This document shows positions 1 through 9,333 of a DNA stretch of 64,000 nt, one piece after another (position 1 is the first letter of the stretch; each line of letters begins with the position of its first letter). The translations under genes were made by a program, and so were the position numbers. Source of the stretch: Faecalispora anaeroviscerum (GTDB lineage Bacteria; Bacillota; Clostridia; Oscillospirales; Acutalibacteraceae); contig NZ_CANOOQ010000001.1 of NCBI RefSeq assembly GCF_947568225.1, positions 1,984,001 through 2,048,000 on the forward strand, in the 5' to 3' direction. Under the pieces are notes generated by a model. That model did not search any database, had not been told where the DNA came from, and worked only from the letters and a program-made list of their open reading frames with translations.

Positions 1-84
1 ATTGTACTGGGCCTCTCCTGCTGGGCGATACTGGCGGTCACCTCACTGGCAGTGCAGTACAGCCTGCTGAACTACCTATCATAA
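1..84 (+). CDS. C-terminal end of a membrane protein (truncated by window edge)
   Basis: An open frame enters from the left edge and ends with TAA at 82-84. The 27 visible residues are almost all hydrophobic with one Trp and a short polar tail, as expected for a last membrane helix. It is followed within a few bases by a strong hairpin terminator, which supports a real gene end. The family cannot be told from this fragment. Confidence 0.5.
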   Translation: MVLGLSCWAILAVTSLAVQYSLLNYLS

Positions 85-86
85 CT

Positions 87-139
87 GAAAAGGAAAAAGG
101 GTGCGCGCAGCAGCTGCTGCGCGCACCCTTTTCCTTTTC
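87..139. terminator. Bidirectional intrinsic terminator between convergent genes
   Basis: A long inverted repeat has a GC core (GGGTGCGCGCAGCAG pairing with CTGCTGCGCGCACCC). It is flanked by an A-rich left arm and a T-rich right arm, so it can end transcription in both directions. It lies between the stop of the left-edge gene and the stop of the convergent GntR gene. Confidence 0.85.
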
Positions 140-846
140 TACAAATAAAGCGTAAACCGTTCGCCATTAATAATCTGAGAACCGACATAGATCGGCTCCC
201 CGGTTTCCACATAGGCCGTGCTCCTAACCAAAAGAAGCGGGTCGTTTTTGGTGATGTTCAGAAGCTTTGCCTCTGAAGAAGTGGCCCGGCAGATTTCGAT
301 CTGCTTCTGCGATTTTGCTACAAACACATTCGCCTTTTCCTTTAAAACATCGAATAAGGAGCCATCCAGCGATTCCTCCAGCAAAAACGCGTATTTCAAG
401 GAGAAGTAGTTATTTTCAATCGCCATGGGTTCCGAATTGACAAACCGCAGGCGAGAAATGAACACTGTCTGCGACCCAACGGGCAGACCGAGAGAATGCA
501 CAATTTTATCCGGCGGCACAACCAACTTATGCTCCAACAAACGGCTGCCTGCGGTCAGTCCCGCCATTCGGCAGGATTCTGAAAAGCCCATAATTTTACG
601 GTAATCTCTCCAATATTTCGGAACTGCCACAAAGGTGCCTTTCCCCTGCTTCTTTTCCACAAACCCAAGAGCGGCCAGCTCATTTACCGCCTTACGCGCG
701 GTAATTACGCTCACATCATTCTGTTTGGCCATATCTACTTCAGAAGGCAATTGGTCCCCGGGCTGATAATACCCCGAGCCAATCTGATCTTTCAGCTTAT
801 CCATCAACTGTTCATACAAGGGTGTAATCGCCCTGGATTTCAACAT
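139..846 (-). CDS. GntR/HutC-family regulator with UTRA domain (FrlR-like)
   Basis: Transcriptional regulator of 235 residues. Residues about 5-70 form the winged helix-turn-helix of GntR proteins (LPSEVDMAKQ, then VITARKAVNEL). Residues about 90-232 form a UTRA effector domain, which in HutC-type regulators binds a sugar phosphate or amino acid ligand. I prefer the ATG at 846 over the TTG at 852, because GGGGAG sits 9 bases before the ATG but only about 3 bases before the TTG. It follows the fructosamine operon on the same strand but has its own promoter. E. coli FrlR is of the same type, so control of this locus by a glycated amino acid 6-phosphate is likely. The ligand is inferred. Confidence 0.9.
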   Translation of the reverse strand: MLKSRAITPLYEQLMDKLKDQIGSGYYQPGDQLPSEVDMAKQNDVSVITARKAVNELAALGFVEKKQGKGTFVAVPKYWRDYRKIMGFSESCRMAGLTAGSRLLEHKLVVPPDKIVHSLGLPVGSQTVFISRLRFVNSEPMAIENNYFSLKYAFLLEESLDGSLFDVLKEKANVFVAKSQKQIEICRATSSEAKLLNITKNDPLLLVRSTAYVETGEPIYVGSQIINGERFTLYL

Positions 847-943
847 TCTCAATCTCTCCCCTATGCAAGCCGGCCCTGACCGATTTGTATTGAAGGGACG
901 AAGTGCGAAAAGAGCTTCACTCCAGTCCCCTATCTTACTCTTT

Positions 944-972
944 AGTGTACTTCATGGAAAAAGAATATTCAA
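944..972 (-). promoter_or_regulatory. Sigma-A-type promoter for the GntR gene
   Basis: On the minus strand, TTGAAT (967-972) and TACACT (944-949) are separated by 17 bases. This lies upstream of the GntR reading frame and downstream of the deglycase stop. It suggests that the regulator is transcribed independently as well as by read-through. Confidence 0.6.
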
Positions 973-1023
973 GTGCAATTATTGCGACAATTCCCCTGTG
1001 CTATGAGCGCCCAAACAGAATAG

Positions 1024-1995
1024 TCAGTACTCCACCTTCCACATATAGCGGCGGTCATCCATGGAATGCCCTCGGATTTCTGCCATCTGAGAAACGAAGA
1101 AGCGCTCGATCGGGATCATGACAACAGAATTGAAATACTCGGAAACACTGTCGTCAATTAGGGAAAGCCCAGTGTCCGCCGCATCGATAACCGTGTAGTT
1201 CTCCGCATAGGTTTTTAAGAATTTTAATACCCTCTCATCCAGAAAACGTGTCTTTCCCGTGCTCATCAGCAAAATCATTGGCAAGTGCTTGTCTGTGGTT
1301 TCAAACGGACCGTGGAAGTACTCCCCGCTGTGCAGCATCACCGCATGGCGGCACTGCATCTCCATCAAATGACAGCTTGCCATCGTGTAGGCTGTGCCTG
1401 TGAGTGGGCCGCTGCCCAACACATAGAATATCTCCTCACTCTGATACCGCTCCCCAAAAGCCTTTGCGGCGGGCAGCATGCTCTGCTTGGCCTTAGCAAT
1501 GATCGAATCAAGCTTGCCGTAGGCCTGCATTGCGGCGTCATAGTGGGCATAGCCCTCAAATTGATACAGAATTTCAAACGCGAGCTTTAAGGCCAGCGCC
1601 TGATTCGCCTCGGAGTACACCTGATCGTCACCGTTCGAATAGATCACCGCATATTTGCCGTTCTGGGCCATGGCTGTATCAGAAAATCCAGTCATTGCGA
1701 TGGTGTAGGCCCCCTTTGCATTTGCTGTTTTTACCGCCTCCACGGTTTCGGCTGTGGCCTTCAGCGAGCAGATGATGCAGATGCAGCGGTCATCCAGCGA
1801 ACGGGGCGTTGCGTGAACAAACTCGTTGCTGTTGAAAATACCGGTTCCAATATTCTTTGCCTCGCACTCCATTAAATATTTCGCAGGATAAATCGCTGCC
1901 TGCGAGCCGCCGCACGCGACAAAATACACCTTTTTCAAACCACCGGACGATTCTGTTTTCCCCTTGATGTCCGCAATGATTTCTTGGATCTCCAT
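1024..1995 (-). CDS. frlB: SIS-domain fructosamine-6-phosphate deglycase (FrlB-like)
   Basis: Cytosolic protein of 323 residues with two sugar isomerase (SIS) domains. The N-terminal phosphosugar loop reads VACGGSQAA (27-35). The second domain carries LHSGEYFHGP (221-230), matching the SGE-HGP signature of FrlB and FraB, where the Glu acts in catalysis. The ending DDRRY-(5)-EY also matches FrlB closely. The family splits a 6-phosphorylated fructosyl amino acid into glucose 6-phosphate and the free amino acid. GAGGAG sits 7 bases before the ATG. It follows the binding-protein gene after a 173-base gap holding a palindrome. The FrlD-like kinase at the head of the locus would supply its substrate. 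The amino acid part of the substrate is not known. Confidence 0.88.
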   Translation of the reverse strand: MEIQEIIADIKGKTESSGGLKKVYFVACGGSQAAIYPAKYLMECEAKNIGTGIFNSNEFVHATPRSLDDRCICIICSLKATAETVEAVKTANAKGAYTIAMTGFSDTAMAQNGKYAVIYSNGDDQVYSEANQALALKLAFEILYQFEGYAHYDAAMQAYGKLDSIIAKAKQSMLPAAKAFGERYQSEEIFYVLGSGPLTGTAYTMASCHLMEMQCRHAVMLHSGEYFHGPFETTDKHLPMILLMSTGKTRFLDERVLKFLKTYAENYTVIDAADTGLSLIDDSVSEYFNSVVMIPIERFFVSQMAEIRGHSMDDRRYMWKVEY

Positions 1996-2104
1996 AAAAA
2001 TCTCCTCTCATTGTTGCGCACCGAACCAGGCCCGCCGAAAATCAGGCCCGGCCGGTGCACAAAACCATACGATTCTGTTGTAAGCAATGCCCCTTACTCC
2101 GCGT

Positions 2105-2133
2105 GTCTTTCCCCGCCTTGGGTGGGGAAAGAC
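2105..2133. repeat. Intergenic palindrome, copy A of a dispersed hairpin family
   Basis: GTCTTTCCCC and GGGGAAAGAC form a perfect 10-bp stem around the loop GCCTTGGGT. It lies inside the operon between the binding-protein stop and the deglycase start. It has no U-tract and resembles three other intergenic hairpins in this window (25181, 27193, 39327). Confidence 0.75.
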
Positions 2134-2168
2134 TGCTTTGCGTTTAAAAGAGACATTTGATAACACGC

Positions 2169-3773
2169 CTACTCGGTTACATAGGTGTCTTCCAGTGTCA
2201 GGCCGGAGTTATAAGTAAGAACACCCGGCAGATTGACAAAGCCATCTACCTTGTTCGAGCTGGCAAAAGCCTGTTCACGGTAATTGATAAACACAAAAGG
2301 CGACAGGTCAAGCACGCGCTTTCTCAGTTTGTCGTAAATCTCCTGGCGCTTTGCCGCGTCGATCGTGGTGCGCCCTTCTTTCAGCAGGCTGTCAATCTCC
2401 GTATCAGAGAACCACGCGGAGCTGTTCATTCTGGGTTCGCCGCTTGCGAAATAGTTGGTCGTCCAGTCCATATCGACGATGTTGCCGGCAGTACCGGAAA
2501 CAAGGATTTCATAATCACCTTTGTTGGAACGCTCAATACGGGTAGACCAATCCGGCAGCTCCACCTCGGCATCAATACCAATCTTCTTCAGGCTGTCCTG
2601 CACCACAATAGCGGTCTGCTTATGCATTTCGTAGGTAGAGCTGGACAAAATCTTGATTTTAAAGCCGTTTGGATAACCCGCCTCTTTCAGAAGAGCTTTC
2701 GCCTTCTCCTGATCAAAGCTGAAGTATTTATCGTACTTGCCATCATAGCCATTTTCACCCACCTGGGTAGGGAAGCCGAAAATCTGGGTGCCGCGACCCA
2801 TGAAAGCAGTGTTAATCACGCCCTGGCGGTCAACCGCGTAAGCAATTGCCTGGCGAACCTTGGCATTGGCCAGCGGGCCGCTCTTAACGTTGAACTGCAG
2901 GCACATGAACGGTGCCTCGGAGACATACACCTTGTAGGCGTCATCCTTCTCCATGGTGGTAATATCCTTGGCCGCCACATAGTCAATCAGATCTGCGTCG
3001 CCGGTCTGCAGCGCGTTCACCCTGGTGGTGGCGTCGGGAGTGATGACAAAGCGGATTGTTTTGGTTTCGGGCTTACCAGTCTTGTAGAAATCCGAAAACG
3101 CGGTCAGAACGATCTCGCGCCCCTTATCCCAAGAGGTAAACGTGTAGGGGCCGCTGCCCATCGGGTTCGCGTTCAGGTCGTTCTTGTGGCTCTCGCACCA
3201 TGCCTTGGAAACGATCACCGATTCCGGCAGGGTGAGGTAATCAAGGAACGGTGCGCAGGGTTCCTTCAAAATAATCTTAACGGTCTTGGTGTCCACCACC
3301 TCGATTTTATCGAGGACATTCAGGAAATCTGAACGGAAGGTAGCACCCACAGACTCATCCAATATGCGCTCGAGTGAGAACTTAACATCCTCGGCGGTGA
3401 TGTCGCTGCCGTCGTGGAACTTAGCGTTCTGCTTGATCTTAAAGGTATACGTTTTGTTGTCTTCACCAATCGAGTAGGAATCCGCAATCTCCGTCCCGAT
3501 TTTTCCGTCGGCCTGATACGCCAGCAGACCCCGATAGAGGCACGTTTTGATTAACCGAATCGCCTGGCCGGACTGCACCATGGGCTCAAGCGTGGACACG
3601 TCTGCACTGATCGCCACAACCAGTTCATCCTTTTTACTCACCTGGCTTTCGGTGGCAGATGACTCCGCAGCTGCCGACGAGGTGGATTTGCTTCCCGAGC
3701 ATCCCGACAGTGTGGTGAGCGCCATTACGGCGGCCAGCGACACAGACAGAATTCGCCTGTAGGTTGTCTTCAT
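2169..3773 (-). CDS. ABC transporter substrate-binding lipoprotein, dipeptide/oligopeptide type
   Basis: 534-residue extracellular solute-binding protein of family 5 (DppA/OppA). The N-terminus is a lipoprotein signal with basic residues, a hydrophobic stretch and the lipobox LSGC, with Cys25 as the lipid anchor. The mature part has the usual family features, such as FKIKQNAKFHDGSDITAEDV and GSGPYTF. AGGAGG lies 9 bases before the ATG. Next upstream in the operon are the permease and ATPase genes. Downstream is the FrlB-like deglycase. The ligand is therefore probably a glycated amino acid or small peptide rather than plain dipeptides. This specificity is inferred from context. Confidence 0.93.
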   Translation of the reverse strand: MKTTYRRILSVSLAAVMALTTLSGCSGSKSTSSAAAESSATESQVSKKDELVVAISADVSTLEPMVQSGQAIRLIKTCLYRGLLAYQADGKIGTEIADSYSIGEDNKTYTFKIKQNAKFHDGSDITAEDVKFSLERILDESVGATFRSDFLNVLDKIEVVDTKTVKIILKEPCAPFLDYLTLPESVIVSKAWCESHKNDLNANPMGSGPYTFTSWDKGREIVLTAFSDFYKTGKPETKTIRFVITPDATTRVNALQTGDADLIDYVAAKDITTMEKDDAYKVYVSEAPFMCLQFNVKSGPLANAKVRQAIAYAVDRQGVINTAFMGRGTQIFGFPTQVGENGYDGKYDKYFSFDQEKAKALLKEAGYPNGFKIKILSSSTYEMHKQTAIVVQDSLKKIGIDAEVELPDWSTRIERSNKGDYEILVSGTAGNIVDMDWTTNYFASGEPRMNSSAWFSDTEIDSLLKEGRTTIDAAKRQEIYDKLRKRVLDLSPFVFINYREQAFASSNKVDGFVNLPGVLTYNSGLTLEDTYVTE

Positions 3774-3806
3774 TTTGTTTTCCTCCTTTTATCCTCTGAT
3801 TCATAA

Positions 3807-4640
3807 TTAAAAGCTGTCCCTCAGCTTAGGGTCGAGAATGTCGCGCAGCGCGTCACCCATCAGATTTGTTGCCAGAATGGTCAGGCTCAAGAACAGTGAC
3901 GGCCACACCGTATACATCACATTGACTGACAGAAAATTCCTTGCGTCGCCGATCATCTGGCCCCAGGAGGGGTCAGGCGGCTGAACACCAAGGCCAAGAA
4001 AGCTCAGGCCTGATTCCAGCAGAATCGCGCTGGAAACCGTGAGGCTGATCTGAATGACCAGCGGGGAAAAAATGTTGGGAAAAATCGTACCGAATAACAC
4101 TCGTTTCAGGCTCGCGCCGATGGAAATTTCATTTTCGACAAACTCCATCTTCCGCACCTTGATGGTGGAGGAATAGGCGATTCGGGTAAAGTGGGGCGTA
4201 TACAGAATCGCCACCACTACGGTTAGGTTGCGCACACCTGCGCCCCACAGGCCCACGACCATCATCGCGAGCAGTATGGGCGGGAAGCAGAGGATGACAT
4301 CGACCGCTCTCATGATGGTGCCGCCGATTTTACCGCCGAGGTACCCGGCAAAAATACCGAACAGAAGCCCTGTGACAAATGCGCCCAGAGTGCCAAACAG
4401 CGCCACCGTCATGGATGGCCGCACTCCCACCAACAAACGAGAGAGAATGCAGCGGCCATACTCGTCGGTTCCCAGCGGATACTGGGCTGAAGAGGGAGCC
4501 AGAGCCAGCGATGTATTCATCGTCAGCGGGTCATTCGGCGCAAGCTGGGGGCCGAACAGGATCACAAACACCAGCGGCACCAAAACCACCATACTGAACA
4601 CAAATTTCTTGTTTTTCATACTGCGTTTTAAAAAACCCAT
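3807..4640 (-). CDS. ABC transporter permease, DppC type
   Basis: 277-residue inner-membrane permease of the binding-protein-dependent transport family (DppC/OppC). It has a first membrane segment near residues 12-32, a periplasmic loop with the typical LGTDEYGRCILSRLLVG, and four to five more helices. The EAA loop that contacts the ATPases is visible (ENEISIGASLKRVLFGTIFPN). The open frame extends 12 codons further upstream, but GGGGGG stands just before the ATG at 4640 and this is the start that aligns with the family. It begins 11 bases after the DppB stop, indicating one transcript. Confidence 0.93.
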   Translation of the reverse strand: MGFLKRSMKNKKFVFSMVVLVPLVFVILFGPQLAPNDPLTMNTSLALAPSSAQYPLGTDEYGRCILSRLLVGVRPSMTVALFGTLGAFVTGLLFGIFAGYLGGKIGGTIMRAVDVILCFPPILLAMMVVGLWGAGVRNLTVVVAILYTPHFTRIAYSSTIKVRKMEFVENEISIGASLKRVLFGTIFPNIFSPLVIQISLTVSSAILLESGLSFLGLGVQPPDPSWGQMIGDARNFLSVNVMYTVWPSLFLSLTILATNLMGDALRDILDPKLRDSF

Positions 4641-4650
4641 AGTATCCCCC

Positions 4651-5610
4651 CTACCGCGCTCTGGGGTCGAGCACACCGTAGATGATGTCGACTAGCATAT
4701 TGGTTAAAATGAACACGGAAGACATCACCAGAATACAGCCCTGAATCAGCGGATAATCCCTCTGGTTAATGGCCTTTACCAACAAAGTCGCCAGCCCCGG
4801 CCAGTTAAACACCGTTTCACACAGCACCGTGCCGCCGATCAGGTTGCCCATCTGCAGGCCAATCACCGTTACCACCGGGATAAAAGCGTTACGGATGACA
4901 TGGCGGATAATAACGACATGCTCCGGCAGGCCCTTAGCCCGCAGCGCCCGCACCGATTCGGCGGAGAGAGCGTCGAGCATGGAGGAACGGGTCATGCGCA
5001 TAATCGAAGCAGCCAGCCCGAGAGCCAGGGCAACAGCCGGCAAAAGCAAGCGTTGAAAATGCCCCGATGGACTTTTAGAAAAGTTCACGTAACCGCTCGA
5101 CGGCAGCGTGGGAATATTCCAGCCAAACACATTCAGAGAGAACAGAATAATCAGTACATAGCCCAACACATAAACCGGAATGGAGGTTCCGAGCGAAGCG
5201 CCGGTCGTCATCACCAGATCGGAAAATTTGCCGCGCCGCAGAGCGGAAAGCACGCCCAGAGGGAGGCCGATAATGCACGCCAGCAGCAGCGAAACTCCCG
5301 CCAGCTCCAGTGTGCGCGGCAGCCGTGAACCGATGGACTGCATCACCGGAATATGTTCGCTGTATGACATTCCCAAATCGCCCTGCACGGCACTCAGCAT
5401 CCAGTTAGCGTACTGCGTGAGGATTGGCTGATCCAGCCCCAGCTCCTTGCGCAGCGCTTCCACTGCCTGCGGGTCGGGGTTCGAATCGGTTCCCAGCATC
5501 AGCAACACCGGGTCACCGGGCATCAGGTGGACGGTTAAAAACACAATGCTTGAAATCACAAAGAGAAGCAGCACCGCAATCGCGCACCGGCGCACAATAA
5601 ATTTCGTCAT
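4651..5610 (-). CDS. ABC transporter permease, DppB type
   Basis: 319-residue DppB/OppB-like membrane permease with six predicted helices. It starts MTKFIVRR and has the N-terminal signature VHLMPGDPV. The EAA loop is near ALRAKGLPEHVVIIRHVIRN, and the C-terminus ends in VLDPRAR, as is usual in the family. The ATG at 5610 overlaps the stop of the ATPase gene (ATGA) and has GGAGG upstream. The longer open frame that begins at 5643 lies inside the preceding gene and is not used here. Confidence 0.93.
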   Translation of the reverse strand: MTKFIVRRCAIAVLLLFVISSIVFLTVHLMPGDPVLLMLGTDSNPDPQAVEALRKELGLDQPILTQYANWMLSAVQGDLGMSYSEHIPVMQSIGSRLPRTLELAGVSLLLACIIGLPLGVLSALRRGKFSDLVMTTGASLGTSIPVYVLGYVLIILFSLNVFGWNIPTLPSSGYVNFSKSPSGHFQRLLLPAVALALGLAASIMRMTRSSMLDALSAESVRALRAKGLPEHVVIIRHVIRNAFIPVVTVIGLQMGNLIGGTVLCETVFNWPGLATLLVKAINQRDYPLIQGCILVMSSVFILTNMLVDIIYGVLDPRAR

Positions 5611-6593
5611 GCTGTTCCCCCCTCCTGTTCGTACAGAAAACACGCGACCTGCCCACCATCCGCAAGGGTTCGAAGTGCCGGGCGCTCCGTCTTGCAGCGT
5701 TCCATCACCTTAGGGCATCTGGTGCAGAACCGGCAGCCCGCGGGCGGGTTGACCGGGCTGGGAATATCCCCGGTGAGAATGATGCGCTGGCGCTTCTGTC
5801 CGCTGCCGGGGTCGGGAATCGCGGAAAGCAGCGCCTGGGTGTACGGGTGCCTTGCGGCCCGGTACAGCTCCGCGCCGTTCGCCACCTCTACCAGAGAGCC
5901 GAGGTACATCACAGCAATGCGGTCTGACATATGCTTGACGACAGCCAGATTATGGGAAATAAACAGATACGTCAGTCCGAATTCCTTTTGCAGGTCTTTC
6001 AGCAAGTTCAGAATCTGCGCTTGAATCGAAACATCCAGCGCGGAGACCGGCTCGTCACAGACGATCAGCTGCGGCTGGAGCGCGAGCGCCCGAGCAATGC
6101 CAATGCGCTGCCTCTGCCCGCCCGAAAACTCGTGGGGGTACCGGTCAATATACCCGCGGGAAAGGCCGACGAGGTCCATCAGCTTCATCACCTCGTTGTC
6201 CAGTTCCTGGCGGCTCATTTTACGGTGAACCTGCATCGGTGCCGAAATAATCTGCCGCACGGTCTGGCGGGGATTCAGCGAATCGAACGGCTTCTGGAAC
6301 ACCATACGCATGCTTTCGCGCTGGGCGCGCATCTCCTTTTTGGAGAGCGCCGCCAGATTTTTGCCGTGAAAGCAGATTTCGCCCGCATCCGCCGGAACCA
6401 GCTGCAGCAAGGTGCGGGACAGAGTGCTTTTTCCGCACCCGGATTCCCCAACCAAACCGAAGCTTTCCCCGCGGTGAATCTGAAAGCTGACATTGTCCAC
6501 AGCGTGTACCACACCCTTGGACGAAGAAAACAATCCGGCTTTGACAGGAAAGGTTTTCGAAACGTATTTTACATCTAATAGCACTTCATTCAA
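5607..6593 (-). CDS. ABC transporter ATPase, DppF type
   Basis: 328-residue ATPase with Walker A GESGCGKST near residue 53, Q-loop VFQKPFDSLNPR, ABC signature SGGQRQRIGIARAL and Walker B LIVCDEPVSALD. The C-terminal oligopeptide-transport domain carries a Cys-rich motif (CRFCTRCP with a later Cys), as in DppF/OppF. The start is TTG with GGAAGGG about 7 bases upstream. No in-frame ATG fits. It pairs with the DppD-type ATPase encoded just upstream to energise the importer. Confidence 0.93.
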   Translation of the reverse strand: MNEVLLDVKYVSKTFPVKAGLFSSSKGVVHAVDNVSFQIHRGESFGLVGESGCGKSTLSRTLLQLVPADAGEICFHGKNLAALSKKEMRAQRESMRMVFQKPFDSLNPRQTVRQIISAPMQVHRKMSRQELDNEVMKLMDLVGLSRGYIDRYPHEFSGGQRQRIGIARALALQPQLIVCDEPVSALDVSIQAQILNLLKDLQKEFGLTYLFISHNLAVVKHMSDRIAVMYLGSLVEVANGAELYRAARHPYTQALLSAIPDPGSGQKRQRIILTGDIPSPVNPPAGCRFCTRCPKVMERCKTERPALRTLADGGQVACFLYEQEGGTA

Positions 6594-6611
6594 GCTGCAT
6601 CCCTTCCTCTC

Positions 6612-7580
6612 CTAGTTGCCCGCTCGGTGGCACCGCACAAAATGACCCGGTGCGATTTCTCTGACCTGCGGCTCGGTTTCGCGGCACAGGTCATCCGCCT
6701 GCGGACAGCGGGTACAGAACCGGCAGCCTTTGGGCATGTTCCGAATATCGGGAACCGTGCCTTCAATACTATACAGGCGCTCCACTTGCTCCTCCAGCTT
6801 CGGGGCTGACTGAATCAACCCCATGGTGTACGGGTGGGACGGATGGTTCATGATCACGTCGGTAGGCGCGTCCTCCATGGATTTACCCGCGTACATCACG
6901 ATCACCCGGTCGGCAATATCCGACACCACACCCAGATCATGGGTAATCAAAACAATACCCATCTGATATTCGTCGCGCACCTTGCGCAGCAGATCCAGAA
7001 TCTGCGCCTGTACGGTCACATCGAGCGCCGTGGTAGGCTCGTCGGCAAACAGCAGCTTAGGATGACAGGAAAGGGCGATGGCGATCATTACCCTCTGGCA
7101 CATGCCGCCCGAAAGCTCAAACGGGTAGCTGCGGAACACCCGTTCCGGCTGCGCGATTCCCACGGCGGTGAGGAGTTCAAGCGCGCGCGCTTCGGCTTTT
7201 TTCTTTCCCACCGACTCGTGCGTAAGAATTGCCTCAACAATCTGGTTCCCCACGGTATACACCTGGTCAAGCGACATCATAGGGTCCTGAAAGATCATCG
7301 CCAGCTCTTTGCCGCGCAGCTTTTGCATCTCTTTTTCTTTCAGCGGCACCAGATCTTTCCCCTCAAACAGAATTTTCCCGCCGGACACCCTGCCCTGATT
7401 GGGAAGCAGCTTCATTACGGAAAGGGACGCCATCGTCTTTCCACTGCCGCTTTCACCCACGATGCCCAAGGTCTGGCCCTTTTCCACCGAAAAACTCAGG
7501 TGATCCACAGCGGTAAAAGCCTGATATTTATTTTCAAACACCATTTCCAAGTTCTGAACATCCAACAGGGGTTCGGCCAT
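6612..7580 (-). CDS. ABC transporter ATPase, DppD type
   Basis: 322-residue ATPase with Walker A GESGSGKT, Q-loop FQDPMMSLDQV, signature LSGGMCQRVMIAIAL and Walker B LLFADEPTTALD. These last two wordings are typical of DppD/OppD. The C-terminal domain has the Cys motif CRFCTRCPQADDLC. I place the start at the ATG at 7580 (MAEPLLDVQNL). The 22-codon extension upstream overlaps HyuB and does not look like the family. AGCGGTGA may serve as ribosome binding site. Confidence 0.93.
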   Translation of the reverse strand: MAEPLLDVQNLEMVFENKYQAFTAVDHLSFSVEKGQTLGIVGESGSGKTMASLSVMKLLPNQGRVSGGKILFEGKDLVPLKEKEMQKLRGKELAMIFQDPMMSLDQVYTVGNQIVEAILTHESVGKKKAEARALELLTAVGIAQPERVFRSYPFELSGGMCQRVMIAIALSCHPKLLFADEPTTALDVTVQAQILDLLRKVRDEYQMGIVLITHDLGVVSDIADRVIVMYAGKSMEDAPTDVIMNHPSHPYTMGLIQSAPKLEEQVERLYSIEGTVPDIRNMPKGCRFCTRCPQADDLCRETEPQVREIAPGHFVRCHRAGN

Positions 7581-7587
7581 CCAAAAA

Positions 7588-9333
7588 TCACCGCTTTTCT
7601 CTAAGTAGTTTTGTTTTCTCCTCGTCCACAGCCCAGCCGCTGCCATTTTTTACAACGCATACGCCATACAGCTCCTGTGCCTTTTCGGGAGAAACCTTCC
7701 CCTCGATCACATCGGTCAAAACGCGAAGGGGGGCACGCTCCAGCGGATTGCCATACCCTCCTGAGCCGGGAGTCTGCACACTGATCACATCGCCTTTTTC
7801 GAGCGGGATGTCGGTGCATTTGGAAGGCAGGCGGGTGCTGGTTCCGTCGGGCTTCACAAGATAGTACACACCGCCCTCACCGGCAAGGCCGCCCTCAAGG
7901 CCCCACGGCGGAATCTTCTGCCGGTCACCAAGGCCGGTGTAGGAAATGCCATCGTACATCATTTCAAACTCACGGATAATGCCAAGGCCGCCGCGGTTGC
8001 GCCCCGCGCCGCCACTGTCTTTGCGCAGCTCGTATTTATTCACGGTCACCAGCGGAAACTCCATTTCGAGCGCTTCCACCGGCAGATTCGAAGTGTTTGT
8101 CATATGCACCTGCACACCGGAGAGGCCATCCGCGTCGCGGCTGGCTCCGGAGCCGCCCGCGACTACCTCCAGGTACACGAAGAAGCGGTCCTTGTCCTTC
8201 TGGTCTGCGCCGGAGAAAATCGCCGAGGTCACCGAGCTGTTGCAGCAGGCGATCGCACGGTCGGGTACGGCGGGAGCCAGAGCGCCGAAGATGACGTCGG
8301 CTACACGCTGGCAGGTATCGATTCGCTCGCCCACAGGTGCGGGGTTTTCCGCGTTGACCAGCAGGCCGCTTTCGCACTCCACATGGAACGCGCGGTAAAT
8401 GCCTGCGTTCGACGGAACGGTGGGGTCGATGAGCGCCTTGAGCGAATAGAACACCGTGGCCAAAAGGCCATTGTAGGTTACATTGATCGGGCCGGGCACC
8501 TGCTTTGCGGTACCGTTGAAGTTGAGCGTCATGCTGTCACCCTTGATAGTGATTGTAACGCAGATCTTCAGCGGATCGGGGCAAGCCGTTCCCGCGTCAT
8601 CCATATAATCGGTAAATTGGTATACGCCGTCCGGCAGCTTCGCAATGCCCGCCTTGAGCTTGCGCTCAGCGTAATCCTGTAATTGATACATGCTGTCCAC
8701 CAGAACGTCGCCGTAGCGGTCGTAAGCGTCAAGCAAGCGGCGCATACCCACGCGGTTCGCCGCGATCTGTGCCTGTAAATCACCGTAGCGCTCATTCGGG
8801 ATGCGGCTGTTCGCCATGATGATGCTGATGATGTCTTTGCAGACCTCGCCGCCGCTGCAAATGCGCACGAGAGGGATTTTCGTTCCCTCCTGAAAAATGC
8901 TCACCGCATCGCCGGAAGTGGAGCCGGGCACCTTGCCACCCACGTCACTATGATGCGCCAGGTTGGCCACCCAGCCGATCAGCTGACCGCTATGGAATAC
9001 CGGCGCGACAACGGTAATATCGGGCAGGTGGGTGCCTCCGCCGTTGTACGGGTCGTTGCCGATAAACATGTCGCCCTCCTGAATGTCGGAGCGGTCGAAA
9101 TGCTTATACACCTCCTGTACGATTCCCAGCAGGGAGCCAAGGTGCATGGCTACATGCTCGGCCTGCGCTACCATATTACCCTCTGGGTCGAACACCGCGG
9201 TGGAAATATCGCGGCGTTCCTTAATGTTAGTGGAATATGCGCTGCGGATGATCGCGATTCCGGTTTCCTCCGCGATGGATAACAGCAGATTGCCGACGAT
9301 TTCTACGGTTACTGCATCAACACGTTTGCTCAT
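7588..9333 (-). CDS. hyuB: Hydantoinase B / oxoprolinase B-type subunit
   Basis: 581-residue protein of the hydantoinase B/oxoprolinase family. Recognisable features are the N-terminal region with RRDISTAVFDPEGNMVAQAEH, the motif GDMFIGNDPYNGGGTHLPD and the glycine-rich C-terminal part (DSGGAGRNRGGLG, TPGSGGYGNP). With the HyuA partner, such enzymes use ATP to open hydantoin, 5-oxoproline or related lactam/imide rings in the cytosol. The ATG overlaps the HyuA stop (ATGA), so the two are translationally coupled. Being between a FrlD-like kinase and a dipeptide-type importer is unusual and suggests a cyclic amino acid derivative as substrate. That substrate is inferred. Confidence 0.92.
   Translation of the reverse strand: MSKRVDAVTVEIVGNLLLSIAEETGIAIIRSAYSTNIKERRDISTAVFDPEGNMVAQAEHVAMHLGSLLGIVQEVYKHFDRSDIQEGDMFIGNDPYNGGGTHLPDITVVAPVFHSGQLIGWVANLAHHSDVGGKVPGSTSGDAVSIFQEGTKIPLVRICSGGEVCKDIISIIMANSRIPNERYGDLQAQIAANRVGMRRLLDAYDRYGDVLVDSMYQLQDYAERKLKAGIAKLPDGVYQFTDYMDDAGTACPDPLKICVTITIKGDSMTLNFNGTAKQVPGPINVTYNGLLATVFYSLKALIDPTVPSNAGIYRAFHVECESGLLVNAENPAPVGERIDTCQRVADVIFGALAPAVPDRAIACCNSSVTSAIFSGADQKDKDRFFVYLEVVAGGSGASRDADGLSGVQVHMTNTSNLPVEALEMEFPLVTVNKYELRKDSGGAGRNRGGLGIIREFEMMYDGISYTGLGDRQKIPPWGLEGGLAGEGGVYYLVKPDGTSTRLPSKCTDIPLEKGDVISVQTPGSGGYGNPLERAPLRVLTDVIEGKVSPEKAQELYGVCVVKNGSGWAVDEEKTKLLREKR

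Noticed and set aside
2157..3332. 391-residue plus-strand frame opposite the binding-protein gene, and similar long antisense frames at 8104, 19951, 21312, 33967 and 58431
   Set aside because: These are complementary-strand shadows of well-supported genes, with no family features.
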